Shown in pieces: positions 12,015 through 37,349 of a DNA stretch of 64,000 bases. Position 1 is the stretch's first letter. The number at the start of each line of letters is the position of its first letter. Under the pieces are notes generated by a model, which worked only from the letters and a program-made list of their open reading frames with translations, was not told the DNA's origin and searched no databases. The translations under genes and the position numbers were made by a program. This DNA comes from Nematostella vectensis (taxonomy: Eukaryota > Cnidaria > Anthozoa > Actiniaria > Edwardsiidae): contig NC_064040.1 in the NCBI RefSeq assembly GCF_932526225.1, forward strand, positions 8,529,181 to 8,593,180. Direction: 5' to 3'.

Positions 12015-12431
12015 AAACATTACGGTACTCTATATATATACGTCTTGAGGTATTAGAAAATTAGTAGAACATTACAATTTGTGTTACCTTTGTCTCCACA
12101 AAACTTTGTTAAAATATCACTTATTTCTCTGCTAGCGCCAGCAGAATCAATAAAAATTCCTTTTCATCACAAAGATGTTAAGTGACAACCAACTTGTTTT
12201 ACTAAAGATCCTTAAAATTGCCAATGAAAAAAAAATAACGGTTACACTTGGTCTGATTCTACGAACCCACAAACAGGAAAGACCTGAATCCTTTTACGGA
12301 GAAATCCACCCTATACGTAAACTTTTTCTGGAATACATCCTTTGCACTTCGATTCGTTTCTCCTGTCTCCATTCTCACTACTGCTGGCACGGAGGGGGAA
12401 CTGTCTTGCGGGAGAGGGGTTGGGTCTGTTA

Positions 12432-26447
<14,016 letters not shown>

Positions 26448-26736
26448 GGTTTTACTTCGATGTTGGAAGCGACCAGAACCGAAGAGTTGTGAGAGCCAAA
26501 CTCTTCACATTCGAAAGTCTCACGGGTTCGAACCCAGCTCGCCTCAGACGATCAACCGGAAGTGAATGAAGTGGCAAATTCTTCCGAGTGCTTTTTCGTG
26601 ATGACATCGTGATTTCCGAGCTCTCACGGCAACGCTAATCGTAAACGACGACAGTATTTCTGAGCCCGCGTTGTTTGTGTACTTTCGTCTTTGGCGCGAA
26701 ATTTTAGCGCTCAAAGTTGTGAAAGCAAACATCAAA
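26448..26736. promoter_or_regulatory. Shared promoter region of ACTN and POLA2
   Basis: Only 289 bp separate the two divergent start codons, so both promoters and 5' UTRs must lie here unless there are unseen upstream exons. It is less AT-rich than the flanking introns. A GGGTTCGAACCC palindrome is at 26524-26535. No TATA box was identified. Confidence 0.6.
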
Positions 26737-29700
26737 ATGGTTACCGACGAAGAAATAGAGCGAGAATTTGAAGAGTTTTCGATAACTATCGACGATGTTG
26801 GAATTCTTGATAAATGTAAGTGCAATCCCTTTTAATGTCAAGTGTTATTATCACCGGAGAACGTGAAAGTTGAAACAATGTTGGTTAAATCAATTTCTTT
26901 CTTGTTGTAGTGAAGGAAATCTGTTCGTCGTGCAGGCTGAATGCCTCGCAACTTTGCGAGGAATGGGTGGCTTTCTCCCAGGCATTGGAAGATAGTGATC
27001 CTACTCTTGCCACTTTGGAGCAATTCGAACGAAAGGTACAATTTATTTATTATGTTTCCCCCCCCCCCCCCACCCCCTCCCTGATAAGGAGTCCCCCCCC
27101 CTTTAGAATTGAAATGGTGATTGCCCTTTAGAATTTACATCCTTTAAGCATTCTGTTGCCAGGCTGGTTGCTGTAAACCAGTCTTTTGTCTGTAAAATGT
27201 TTGCCAAAATAATCACTTTTCCTGTCTTTTGACCAGCAAACCCATGAAATGAACAAGCGAGTCCAGACACAGTTCACTAAGATAGAGGCGAACACGAAGA
27301 TGCACACCAAGGAAGACCTGGACAACCTGTATCCAGAACACACTAGGGATACATGTTACTAGTACTTGACAGAGAAACATTGGGAACCCCTATGTTGGAA
27401 ACACTTGACATTCAACTTTATTATGACTTCCTATGTTACGCTTGACCTTAGGAATTTTGCAGGTGTTCTTTTCACAGCTTAATTATTTTATGTGACATAC
27501 TGTTAATACATATGCTGACTCCTAGGTATTTTAAGCTTGTGTCAAGAGTTAGAGTTAACTAATGCGTATTCATGCATTACAATGGCTTGTGCCACATGCT
27601 ATGTCAGTTCCTTGACATTTGTCAGAATGAGTGCCGAGGATGATATTCTGGACATGTATTCAACACCAGCAAACAAAGTTAGCTGCTACAGTAATTGGGA
27701 TTCGCACACCATGCTAGAGGATGTCTCTAAAAAATATTAGAAAAAAATTGTTTGAGAAGTGCTAGGGAAACGTTTGCAAGTCTCTACATTTTTAATTCTC
27801 TACTCTATCGCTATTTAATTTCATTCTTAAGCAACAAGAAAAATAAATAAAGCAACATAGAAAATGTCATCAGCAAAAGAAACTAATCTAGAAAACAGCA
27901 AGATGCTTGTTATTTTTGTGACTGATTGCTATTGGTTTTCCAGGGAGCACTAAAGAGGGCTCATACCACACCTGAAATGGCAGTCAACAAAAGACACACA
28001 TCAGTGTCTCACACACCAGGAGGGGTGGTGCCATTCTCACCAGCAAGCTTCTCACCAGCGGCGTGAGTATCCACAACCAAACAACAACAATTAGCAAAAA
28101 GTGAATAAGGGTGATAAACTATATTTTTTTTATCTCATATCAACACAATATGTCCCAAATAAGTAAAAAAATTATATCTCTGCTTAAACAAAGTAAATAA
28201 CTTCCTCCTAACAGGTTGAATAGATGTATTCAAACCACATTTGTCACTGTTCTCCAATTTTTGCCTAATTCCGCTTGCTTCCTCCTAACAGGTTGAATAG
28301 ATGGATTTAAACCACATTATTTTTAAGACTGTTCTCCAATTTTTGTCATATTCCTCTTGCTCCAAGTTTTAAGATGCGACAGCTAAAAGTCTAATTTTAG
28401 CGTAAAATGTTATTTCTCTTTGTTTTTGTGATGTATAGGGCAACACCCTCCCTGAAGTACGGCAGCCGGCACAACGCAGGTGACGTGGTGTGCTCTACCA
28501 ACCCCAGCAGCAGACAGGGCACCAAGTGGCAGGGAACAGGTGCCGACATCAAGGTCACTTATGCAGATGAGAAAATAGCCCTTCACAAGAACTTCAAGTA
28601 CATGTTCCAGAAACAGGTGGATAAAGAAAACGGTGAGAATCTCTAAACATTCCCATGCCAAGCTTGGTGTTCAATTGATATTAATTGGTTGTTAGGCAAC
28701 CAATTCAGCAGGCAACTTTCCCCCTAAGTCCAGCTGATTCAACAATATAAAAAGCCAAATACGCAGCATAAGCTAGAGTTGAAAACTTAAAAAAATGAAA
28801 AAATTTTGCTTTTTTTAAATATTAAAATATTTATTTTATTTATTCAAGGAATAAATTATCAATTATACAAACTCATTTGACCAGACAATTCTAGAGTTGG
28901 TTTTCCTTGTTACAGCAAAAGATAAGGCAAAAAATGGTGTTCACATTATTTCATGATGGGGCCCCATTTTTTTTTTATTTGTCCCCAGTATTTTTGGTGG
29001 CTGGAAACTTTGCCTGGGATCTTTTGGGTTTGGAGGACAGTATAGTTAGTATTTGGTGCAGGTGCCCACACCACACCCTACCCAACCTATCAGCAAATCC
29101 TGTCTCCACAGCATTTACCCACTTACTAATGCTCTCATTACTGGGAAATCTGTGGTAGCCTAGTCATAAAATGAAGCTGTTTTTTAAAATATACAAGGTA
29201 ATTTAATAGACACTGCATATATTTTTTTTCTGCTTCGTCTTTTAAAAGTCATTTTATTTTATTCCAGTTTTGAATGAAATGATTGATGAGATGGCAGAAA
29301 AACTGAAAATCCAGCATGGGATAGAAGAGTATGCTCATACAACTTCACCAAGTCAGGTATAAAATCTATATCACCTTCTTCCATTAACAATCATTGGGCA
29401 AAGATCACCTGACACCAGATTGATAGAACCTCCTACATACTCTGCCTATATTGCACCCTTACCATCTTGTTTCAGAGGTGATATTAGTAGCAAGAATATG
29501 TTAGGATGCATTGACAAGCAAAATTATAGCCTATGCCATGAACATTTTGCACGCTAACTTCTGGTGTCATTCTGTAGGGTGAAGTAACAGTAGTTGGGAG
29601 AATATGTTGCGATGCCGTCAGCAAGCTTAATACTACTCTATTCCATGAACATTTTGCACACTAACATCTGGTGTCATTCCGTAGGGTGAGGTGACAGTAG

Positions 29701-32700
29701 TTGGGAGAATATGTTGTGATGCCGTCGGCAAGCTGAATGCAAGCTCTGTGATGCTGGAAGGTTCTCAAGATCAGTCTCAGGGACGGCAGGTCAAGCTGGA
29801 TCTCACCAAAGTCCAGCAATTTGCTCTTTTTCCTGGACAGGTACAGAGCAGACTCCTATGCCGGACCTTGAGTGGGTGCACTGTGCAGGGCTCCTACAAT
29901 AATAAGATGGGCTTGGTGCCTAGATTTTGAGCTGGGGGTTTGGTTTACCTATTAAGTGGACCATTTTCTCTTAGGTAACACATTTATAGATCACAGAGAT
30001 AGATCTGCATTTGTTTAAACAGACCATTTTTGAAATGGGAGGGCTCTCCCTAACGCTCAAGACCGTCTGGTCATTGGACCCTTTACATATTATAGAAACG
30101 CTGGACACCTGTCTATTCAAGATTAAACATTCTATGTAAAATCAGATTGTATGATCAACATATTGGACAAATGCAGGCCCAACGTTCCTTGAATTTGATG
30201 GGGGGAGGGGCGGGGGGTGGCAGCACTCTTTCCATACCTCCTTTGTACCTCTGGGGGGGTGGGGTGAGGGGGCAGCTTAGACTATGCCATAATCATTTTT
30301 AATAATTATTGTAAATTACAGGTTGTTGCAGCACGAGGGATTAACAGTACAGGAAGTAAACTAGTTGTCAATCAACTTTACGAGGTACAGTAAAGTTGCT
30401 TACAGTAAGGTACTTTGATGGTAACCCTTTGATAACCTTAAGTATGTTATTTTTTTCCATTCTTGTTACATAGGGTGTCAAGCTACCATTTTATTCCTCC
30501 TTGGATCGTAATGGGGAAACTCTTAGCAATTCAAAAGGTATCTATTAGTTGTTCATTAGTCCATACTGCGTTCTTTTGAAAGAGGGCCACAGTTATATAT
30601 TCCACAGTTCCACCACTTCCGGTTCATGGCTATAGTACACTTCATATTCAGGGCCGTGGCAGAGGGTGGGGCACTGGGGGCATGCGCCACCCCCCCCCCC
30701 TTACCCACCCACATATTTAAAATATATATAAGAAGATTACCCTAACTCTCCCCCTAATGTATAGGAAATGACCAGTAGGGGTGTGGCTGTGCCCTCATTA
30801 TCAAATCATAAACACCACTTTCTAAGTACCGCTGTTATGTGATTGATATGTTTGATGATCAGATTGTAATACCTTTTTGTTACTGTGCAGAAGCTGTATA
30901 TTTGTAAAACTGGGTTTTCAGATTAGTCAAGATATAGTCAAGTTCCATTTTTTGTTTTTACATTCCCTTCCCATTTATTAGAATACTGTAGCTGTCTAAT
31001 TGTTGATAAAACTAATGTCTGGGTAGCCAGACAACAACACTGTTTTTAGAGAGGAAAATAACAATAAGTTTAGCCCTATAAACACATAAGGTTTTCAACT
31101 GTGGCGGATATTGGTGGCTTATGCTCATTAATTTTTCAGATCCTTTTGTTGTTGTTGTTGCTGCTGGGCCTTACACAACCTCTGACAGCTTGATGTATGA
31201 GCCACTGGCTGATCTAATCAGAATGGTTCAAAAAAACAAACCCGATCTGCTTATTTTGGTAAATACAAATTACCCACAGCTTCCTTGTCTTTCTACAGTT
31301 TATTCTGCCAGCAATTTACAAAGGACAGTAAAGACATCCCTGCTCTATGTAACTTCAAATTCCCTTAAGTGTTGCATTTGCCCCCTCTATGATGTATGAG
31401 TACCTTCCAGGGTACCAAGGCTGGCTGCTCAGTAGAGGTGCATACTGTACCACTACTATTAATTTTATCACTAATACATACCTGTCAACCTCCGAAAATT
31501 TCAAGGCATGAGAATTTTTTATGGGGGAGGGGTGGGGTGTATTCATTTCTTTTGGGGGGGGTGGGTTTAACCTTGCAGGCGTTTGCCGTATGGAAAGCTC
31601 TCGCAAACAGATCCTTTACAGATCTCACTAGGGTGTTATTGTTTCAAATATTTTAATAGAAAATAGGCAAAATGACGATTTTCTATGGAATATTTTTTCG
31701 GAAGCGTAAAAATCACTAAAAAGCGGGAGATTTGGTGCTCATCGTGGGAGAAGGGGTCCAAAATCTTGAGACTCCCGCCTAATGCGGGAGAGTTGACAGG
31801 TATGCTAATACCACCAATGGTGTTTAAAAAAACTCTTAATCCTTTGCCCATCTCTTTTTTATTTACCCTCATTTTAACCATCTTCTCTAAATTTTGTGCA
31901 AATATATTTGTGTTTAGAATGATAATATTTTAATGAATGTCTTCCTATTTTGTAGCTTGGCCCTTTTGTGGATTCAAAACATGAGAAAATAGAGGTAGTG
32001 TGCACTATTAACATGGAAACATCAGCTCTACATTTATTTCCATGCTTTTGCATTGGATAGAATGGAAATAATTAAAAATAAAAATAATGATGCACAATAA
32101 TCACTGCAAGGAAGATTATCCATGCTTACAGTTCAATATTTTAATTTTGACATTCAAATGTTCTAATATTTTGCCAATTCATTATCTCTTTTCTGATATT
32201 AGAATGTTGACCTGGATGAGACATTTGAAAGTCTTTTCAAGAGACAAGTTGATCTAATTACGCAAGCAACAGAGAGGTATTTTCTTGTTCTTTTTAGTGA
32301 CAGTTAAGATAGTTTATGTGTATTTTAGGTCTGTAGGCTGGTTGTCAGTTGGGGTAGGGGGGAGTGCATTTTTAAAGGCTCCCCATAAAAAGTTCAAATA
32401 TATACAGTAGACAGAGCAAAAAAATGGCAAGTTTTTCCAAAATAAGGTCTGGTTAACTTTATTAAGCTTGAATTTTTGCATAGAGGTTCCTTATGTTACA
32501 GTATGTAAAACAACATATCAAAAAGTGTTTTTCTTTTTAATGGATTCGTCTTAGAGATGCGAGGCTTGAAGTGCAATTTTCAAATGTTCAAAATAGTATA
32601 AACTCTCTTCGTTTTTAGGGAAAAGTCTGGTTCTGATCAGAAATTAAGCCAACTTTGCTCACTGATATCTAAATTTCATATCTTCTAAATTTCTTTAAAA

Positions 32701-34443
32701 TTTGGAATTAAGCTTTTGGTCAGAGGAACTCCTTGTATGCGGAATCTTGAGCTTATATGATGAAAATTGGAAAATTTTATGCCAATTTTTTGCTCTGTCT
32801 ATACAGTACTATAATAAATAAAAGCTGCATTTCCACTTTCTGTGAAGAATATTCTCAAGTTGTACTGTTGGCTTGAGTCATCAAGAACAAAACTGTTATG
32901 GCTTTACAAATATATCTTTTCCACCTGTTCTTTCAGGCAAGGGACCACAGTTGTGTTTGCCCCATCTCAGAGAGATGTGCACCATGATTTTGTGTTCCCT
33001 CAACCTCCATTCAGAAAGGACACCCATGCTATGGACCATAAGGTAAGCTTGCATGATGCAGAGTAAGAGAATAACAGCATCAACTTTCCCTGGTGGAAAT
33101 TAGTGGGAAAGGTGATGAAGTACTCACAAATTCCACAAGGCTTAGGTTTATTGTGTGTAAGAACTTGGGCATCTTTAAAGCAAGGCATTAACCTGTCTTA
33201 ACCTGTTGAATTGTGAGCCTTAGCACTTTACAAATCTGTTGCTATTTTTAAAGCTAAGGTCACAGGGTAGCTACCCCGCTAGCAGAGCTTTCTTCCTGTT
33301 TGTTCTTTCGCCATCTACGGATAGGTAGAAAGCTCTGCTAGCAGGGTACAGGATAGCAAACATAACTTTAGATTTAGTAAAAATGACTAAAGGATATCTA
33401 TAGCAGATGTATGCTTTTACAAGGAATGTCAAGCCGAAGGGCTTACACTCAAAATGTCAGTGCAACTTTTCTGTTTTCACAGAGACAATAAAAAAATTAA
33501 ATTCAGCCTTGTGTTGATTTATTCCCCTGATATGCCTTAGTAGACCTAGTTACGCTACAGCTTGTCTGTAGTTTTTATTTTCTAGTCCTGTCTGCTGTGC
33601 CAAACTTTAATACAGAACTTTTAAAATGTAACTTCTTACTCATAAACCTGAATCCTGCCTCTGTTACATGTCATTCCCTTTTCAGAATATTCATTTCGTC
33701 TCTGATCCCTGCACATTGCTAGTTGGAAATGTCACTATTGGATTGACTTCAACTGATGTTTTATTAAATTTGGGCAGCGAAGAAACAGCTTGGTAAGCTC
33801 AATGGGTTTTATGTCTCAAAACATTTCAACTTTATTACAGTTTGGTAATCCCAATACTTTATTCCAGTCCTCCTGGCTCATCAGATCGGCTTGGACGGCT
33901 GGTGAAGCACATTCTCCATCAGCACAGGTAATGTCTAGAATAGGATGACTCTGAATGACTAGTCACCAAACCTACAGTAATCCTTATCAAAACCAAATGC
34001 TACATCCAGATATTCCCAGGGGCCATCCTAAATTTAGAACTATTTCAAATTCCTGTGACTTTTTGTCTTTTAGTTTCTACCCTCTGAACCCACCAAATGA
34101 GGAAGTGAATGTTGACTATGAGCGTCTCTCTCATCATGGCACACTTCCTTGCAGTCCTGATTTGCTGGTCCTACCATCTGATTTACGCTATTTTACAAAG
34201 GTATGATTGAAGGAAGACAACCATCTTGTTGTTTCTTTTGCTTTGGGTGACTTCTCAATGTCAAATCATTTATTTCAATCTTAGAATATTTTGGGATCTC
34301 TGTGTGTCAACCCGGGAAGGTTGGCAAAAGGACAAGTTGGAGGGACATATGCACGGATTCTTATCCAACCTGACAGCAGCCACACGGATGCCTCAGTCTC
34401 ACATATCATCAGTAAATCAGTGGCTGAAGTTGTCAGGATTTGA
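26737..34443 (+). CDS. POLA2: DNA polymerase alpha subunit B, primase-polymerase complex (607 aa)
   Basis: Exons: 26737-26815, 26911-27035, 27237-27328, 27626-27677, 27944-28062, 28439-28632, 29268-29356, 29685-29840, 30322-30384, 30474-30537, 31140-31258, 31956-31994, 32203-32276, 32937-33042, 33686-33792, 33868-33927, 34074-34200, 34285-34443. All phases close; human POLA2 is about 598 aa. Visible marks: N-terminal helical region, TP-rich linker (HTTPEMAVNKRHTSVSHTPGG), OB-fold start GEVTVVGRICCDAVGKLN, and the inactivated calcineurin-like phosphoesterase domain with VVVVAAGPYTTSD, FAPSQRDVHHDFVFPQPPF and LPSDLRYFTK, ending AEVVRI. The B subunit links Pol alpha to primase and replication factors. 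Least certain is the third donor at 27329 (CT|GTATCC); without it the frame stops at 27359-27361. The exon at 29685 has one good and one older upstream partial copy. Confidence 0.93.
29474..29746. repeat. 107-bp tandem duplication across a POLA2 splice acceptor
   Basis: Copy at 29533-29639 and copy at 29640-29746 each contain about 45 intron bases, a GTAG acceptor and about 54 exon bases. The downstream copy is the real exon (from 29685). The upstream copy has acceptor AG at 29576-29577 but no donor; if used it would read GEVTVVGRICC... and then stop at a TAA in the next unit. A third, more diverged remnant of the exon part is at about 29474-29530. Confidence 0.9.
30651..30795. mobile_element. 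G/C-rich dispersed element (copy 2)
   Basis: Starts GGGCCGTGGCAGAGGGTGGGGCAC, like the element at 11799, and contains GGGGTGTGGCTGTGCCC. It lies in the POLA2 intron after 30537. Confidence 0.5.
31477..31804. mobile_element. MITE with 13-bp inverted ends and CTAATA target duplication
   Basis: The ends CATACCTGTCAAC (31477-31489) and GTTGACAGGTATG (31792-31804) are perfect inverted repeats, flanked by CTAATA at 31471-31476 and 31805-31810. The interior has no transposase. It sits in the POLA2 intron after 31258. Superfamily not assigned. Confidence 0.85.
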
Positions 34444-34824
34444 GATGGAACTGCAGAGATAAGTTACAAAAGGACTGGCTATTCAGTGCTCTAAATGAGA
34501 CTTTGGAATCAGAGGTGAAGCCAATGATTTCCATAAGGAGAGTTTTAAGATCTTTAGGAAGAAAATGTCAGGGGTGTAGTCAGGACATCAGGAGAAGAGT
34601 TTCAAGATCCTAAGGAAAAAAGAAGAAGGGGTTGATACAGCATACATGGGGGGGGGGGCACCAATAGCTGGGAGATGAATTTGAATTTTTTTATACATTT
34701 TTTCTGAAATTTTCTAGCCTTAATACATGTTTTCTGAAATTTTCTAACCATTTTGTATTTATAAAAAAAAAAAAAAAAAAAAAATAGAAATCAAAATACA
34801 CAGCTAATGTCCCTGTCCAAGTCC

Positions 34825-35628
34825 CTACTTGAGTAAAATAGAACGACAAGTCAGGCACCCATCAACTTTGTGAAACTCTGAGATCTCCATTTCAACCTTA
34901 GGGTCTTTCAACCCCTTGTAAATTGGATAACTTTTAGGTATTTCTTTCTCTGGTCGATGCACCACAGTGCCATTAATAAACAGACAATTTGCTGCAAAGC
35001 TTTCTGGTACCACAACTCTCTTGTACTGGTATTTTGCTTTTGACACCAACTCATTCCAGGCGGCTAATGCTGTCTCGTCGTCACTGGTAACGATAGTGTC
35101 TGGCGCTAGCATGGTCATCGTCGATTTTAAATGCAAATGCCCTTTAACATTGATTGTAGATACTGGAAGTGAAGGAAATGCTTTAGCCAGGGTTTCAGCC
35201 CCTTCTTTATTGCTTCTTTTTGAGATACCCACAAAGAATTCCTTTCCAGTGAATAGGACATCCCCCCCGTCTAGCCTTGCGGGCTCTTTCATTTCAACGA
35301 GGTCAAAACCCAGCTTTTTCAACACCTCCTTCATCGCGGCAGCCTCGCCCCTTCTAGACTCGTGCCCTAGGTTGCAAATCAAGGCGTTGTTGTCAACACA
35401 AACTGCAGCATCTTCTACAAATACACAATCCGGGAGGTCTTCATTCGGGGGGATTTCGATCACTTGGAGTCCGAGTTGTTTCAGTGTGGCTTTGTAGGCG
35501 CTATGTTGTTGTCTAGCTTTTTCTAAGTTTACCGGTTCGCTTGGTTTAGTCATGGACTGAGCATTTGCTGGGAGAGAGCTTGGGACTCCGCTTACAATAG
35601 CTCGGGTGTAATTGAAGTCGGTAGACAT
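34825..35628 (-). CDS. DDAH: Dimethylarginine dimethylaminohydrolase (DDAH), 267 aa, intronless
   Basis: One open frame on the minus strand. It hydrolyses asymmetric dimethylarginine to citrulline and dimethylamine, which relieves inhibition of nitric oxide synthases; cytosolic. Family marks: LPDCVFVEDAAV (Glu72/Asp73, matching the catalytic acidic pair), RLDGGDVLFTGKEFFVG, the catalytic histidine in HLHLKS (His166) and the nucleophile in DGCLTCRS (Cys261), all present. The ATG at 35628 begins MSTDFNYTRAIV, aligning with the family N-terminus; a longer frame begins at 35775, but its extra 49 residues are not DDAH-like and cross a palindrome. Vertebrate DDAH genes have introns, so this single-exon copy could be a retrocopy or intron loss. 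It converges on POLA2 and diverges from the GT31 gene. Confidence 0.93.
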   Translation of the reverse strand: MSTDFNYTRAIVSGVPSSLPANAQSMTKPSEPVNLEKARQQHSAYKATLKQLGLQVIEIPPNEDLPDCVFVEDAAVCVDNNALICNLGHESRRGEAAAMKEVLKKLGFDLVEMKEPARLDGGDVLFTGKEFFVGISKRSNKEGAETLAKAFPSLPVSTINVKGHLHLKSTMTMLAPDTIVTSDDETALAAWNELVSKAKYQYKRVVVPESFAANCLFINGTVVHRPEKEIPKSYPIYKGLKDPKVEMEISEFHKVDGCLTCRSILLK

Positions 35629-35959
35629 GATTTTCAGATGATCAAAAACGTAGCTGGTACACGAATAGTTTTGGTTCAGTTGTGTTTGCTGTCGAACGAA
35701 TGCTGAGAAAGGCTCGGACCGAGCCTTTCTCGGCATCCGTTCGGTGCATCTTCGGTTCAGGACGGAGTGTTCCAAAAAAACGATCGATCTTTCCGATCGA
35801 TTCCGACGAACGAGGAGGTTTCTCGGGTTTGTTTTTTAACAAAAAGCCAGAAAACTGTGGTGTCTCTTAACTGCAGTTTAACGGGGGACTAGGCCAAGGT
35901 TCGGTTCCTGAAAAACATGGACGACGAAGCTTTTCTATTCATAAAAAAGGCAAATTGGG
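35629..35959. promoter_or_regulatory. Shared promoter region of DDAH and the GT31 gene
   Basis: About 330 bp between divergent start codons. It contains a near-perfect 16-bp-arm palindrome at 35702-35734 (GCTGAGAAAGGCTCGG and its complement, one mismatch) and CGATCGAT repeats at about 35780-35800. An upstream ATG at 35917 opens a 40-codon frame that overlaps the GT31 start. Confidence 0.55.
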
Positions 35960-36039
35960 ATGATTTTGTTACTTCAGAGGAAATTGCGATATATTTTCGC
36001 TATATTAACCATCCTCGTATTTATCTGGATGACTCGTGA
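35917..36039 (+). other. Upstream open frame overlapping the GT31 start
   Basis: ATG GAC GAC GAA ... TGA, 40 residues, begins 43 bp before the GT31 ATG in another frame and ends 80 bp inside it. If in the mRNA it could lower translation of the GT31 frame. No known protein similarity. Confidence 0.3.
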
Positions 36040-37168
36040 GATCCAGATTTTGCACGGAAACGCTAAATCGTTCAGACGTTTCATCACAACAGCAGCAACA
36101 CCAGTTGGCAACATTCGAAGTATACCGAAGGTCTCGCACGGAAGCGCTATATCGTTCAGACATTCCATCACAACAAAAGCAACACCACGTGGCAACATTC
36201 GAAGTATACCGGAAGTCCTTGTGCATCCGGCAGCCGGCACATCGAGAAAGTTCCTTGTAATCCTTATAGCAACAGCGCCATCGAATCTACAGCACAGAAA
36301 TGTAATAAGAAGGACATGGGGACGACCTAGCAATTGGCATATAAAGACTATCAATTACACCTCGGTGTTCCTGCTTGGTAAATCAAATATTAATCGTACT
36401 ATGATTGAGCTGGAGATACTACATCATAAAGACCTTCTTATAGGCGACTTTGAAGACGTGTACGCGAATTTAGTGAGTAAGGTTTTGATGGGTCTTGCGT
36501 GGGCATCAAGTATTGATTGTGAGTACGTTTTCAAAGCAGACGATGATGTCTATGTGAATGTCCCTCGCTTGCTGGATTGGTTGGGAAGTCCCTATAGTAG
36601 GTTACCAAGAGATCTGTATGCTGGTTTTGTACATGATGCAATAGTTCCTAGAAGGGAGAACACGTCAAAGCATTACATAGGGGATATAGACTATAGAAGG
36701 CAAAAATATAGACCGTACTGTTCTGGCCCTTTCTATGTAATGTCTCAACGAATTCTTCCACGCCTTACAAATGCAAGTCTTGTGGTACCCGCTTTTAGAA
36801 TAGAGGATGCTTACATTGGCTTATTAGCATATCACATCGGAGTGTTGCCATATGATCAACATGGCTTTCACTTGTTAAGAAATTCCAAAAAGGAAATGGA
36901 ACAATTTTCTCCCTGTGATTTGCTGACAACAATTGCATGTGGCCATGCAATACAACCTAATTATCTAGAAAAGCTACATGCAAAGTTCCTTTCCCTTGAA
37001 TCAAAAGGTAATACTGTGTTCCTATGTGTATCTTACTCCTTAGAGGTTCTAGGTAGAAACATGGGGTATGTTGTCATTTCATTATTATTTTTAATTTCTT
37101 TAGGCTCATGTGCATGTCATGTAGTTAGCAGATGTTGTTGTCATAAGACCCAACGGAGACCAAAATAG
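35960..37168 (+). CDS. GT31 beta-1,3-galactosyltransferase-like protein (402 aa), intronless
   Basis: A single-exon frame. A short cytoplasmic start and hydrophobic segment (about residues 8-22, YIFAILTILVFIW) predict a Golgi type II anchor. The stem contains an exact-register duplication of about 28 residues (HGNAKSF...NIRSIPKV and HGSAISF...NIRSIPEV, residues about 32-87). The catalytic domain has KFLVILIATAP, RRTWG, the metal-binding DDD (Asp194-196 in FKADDDVYVN), YCSGPFYVMS and EDAYIG (Glu282, usually EDVYVG). It likely transfers galactose or N-acetylglucosamine in beta-1,3 linkage from a UDP-sugar to glycoprotein or glycolipid; the acceptor cannot be told. Odd: after the domain comes a second hydrophobic segment (about 370-385) and a Cys-rich tail (CACHVV...CCCHK), unusual for the family. 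Confidence 0.88.
   Translation: MILLLQRKLRYIFAILTILVFIWMTREIQILHGNAKSFRRFITTAATPVGNIRSIPKVSHGSAISFRHSITTKATPRGNIRSIPEVLVHPAAGTSRKFLVILIATAPSNLQHRNVIRRTWGRPSNWHIKTINYTSVFLLGKSNINRTMIELEILHHKDLLIGDFEDVYANLVSKVLMGLAWASSIDCEYVFKADDDVYVNVPRLLDWLGSPYSRLPRDLYAGFVHDAIVPRRENTSKHYIGDIDYRRQKYRPYCSGPFYVMSQRILPRLTNASLVVPAFRIEDAYIGLLAYHIGVLPYDQHGFHLLRNSKKEMEQFSPCDLLTTIACGHAIQPNYLEKLHAKFLSLESKGNTVFLCVSYSLEVLGRNMGYVVISLLFLISLGSCACHVVSRCCCHKTQRRPK
36047..36215. repeat. 84-bp coding tandem duplication in the GT31 stem
   Basis: Two copies of an 84-bp unit in frame (28 codons each), from TTGCACGGAAACGCT... and CTCGCACGGAAGCGC.... They are well conserved at DNA level, so fairly recent. Confidence 0.85.
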
Positions 37169-37349
37169 ATTATTGATGGTGAAACCTGTCCTCCGTGATG
37201 ATTTTGTGTGTCATTTCTTATCCATACAAAAAGGTCTGCAAGGATAAAAGAGGAAGCATTTAACATCTTTTGTTGACCAAAAAGGGGGGAACACCCGGGG
37301 GGGGGGGGGGGGGGGGGGTGGGGGGAACAAAGGCCCATAGGTTGGATGG

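Larger units (their letters stand above)
8407..12431. other. Intergenic stretch, no convincing gene
   Basis: Between the 5' end of the NXPE-like gene and the 3' end of alpha-actinin. It holds a C-run (8825-8847) and T-run (about 8911-8928), a perfect 20-bp palindrome at 9189-9229, an inverted repeat at about 11463-11514, and a G/C-rich element at about 11799-11945. Open frames here are short and show no family resemblance or exon phase agreement. Confidence 0.7.

Noticed and set aside
26524..26535. GGGTTCGAACCC, like a tRNA T-arm/B box
   Set aside because: The flanking bases do not form a T-stem beyond the palindrome and no acceptor, D or anticodon arm could be folded.
35629..35775. N-terminal extension of DDAH to an ATG at 35775
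   Set aside because: The extra residues do not resemble DDAH and include the translated palindrome; the ATG at 35628 matches the family start.
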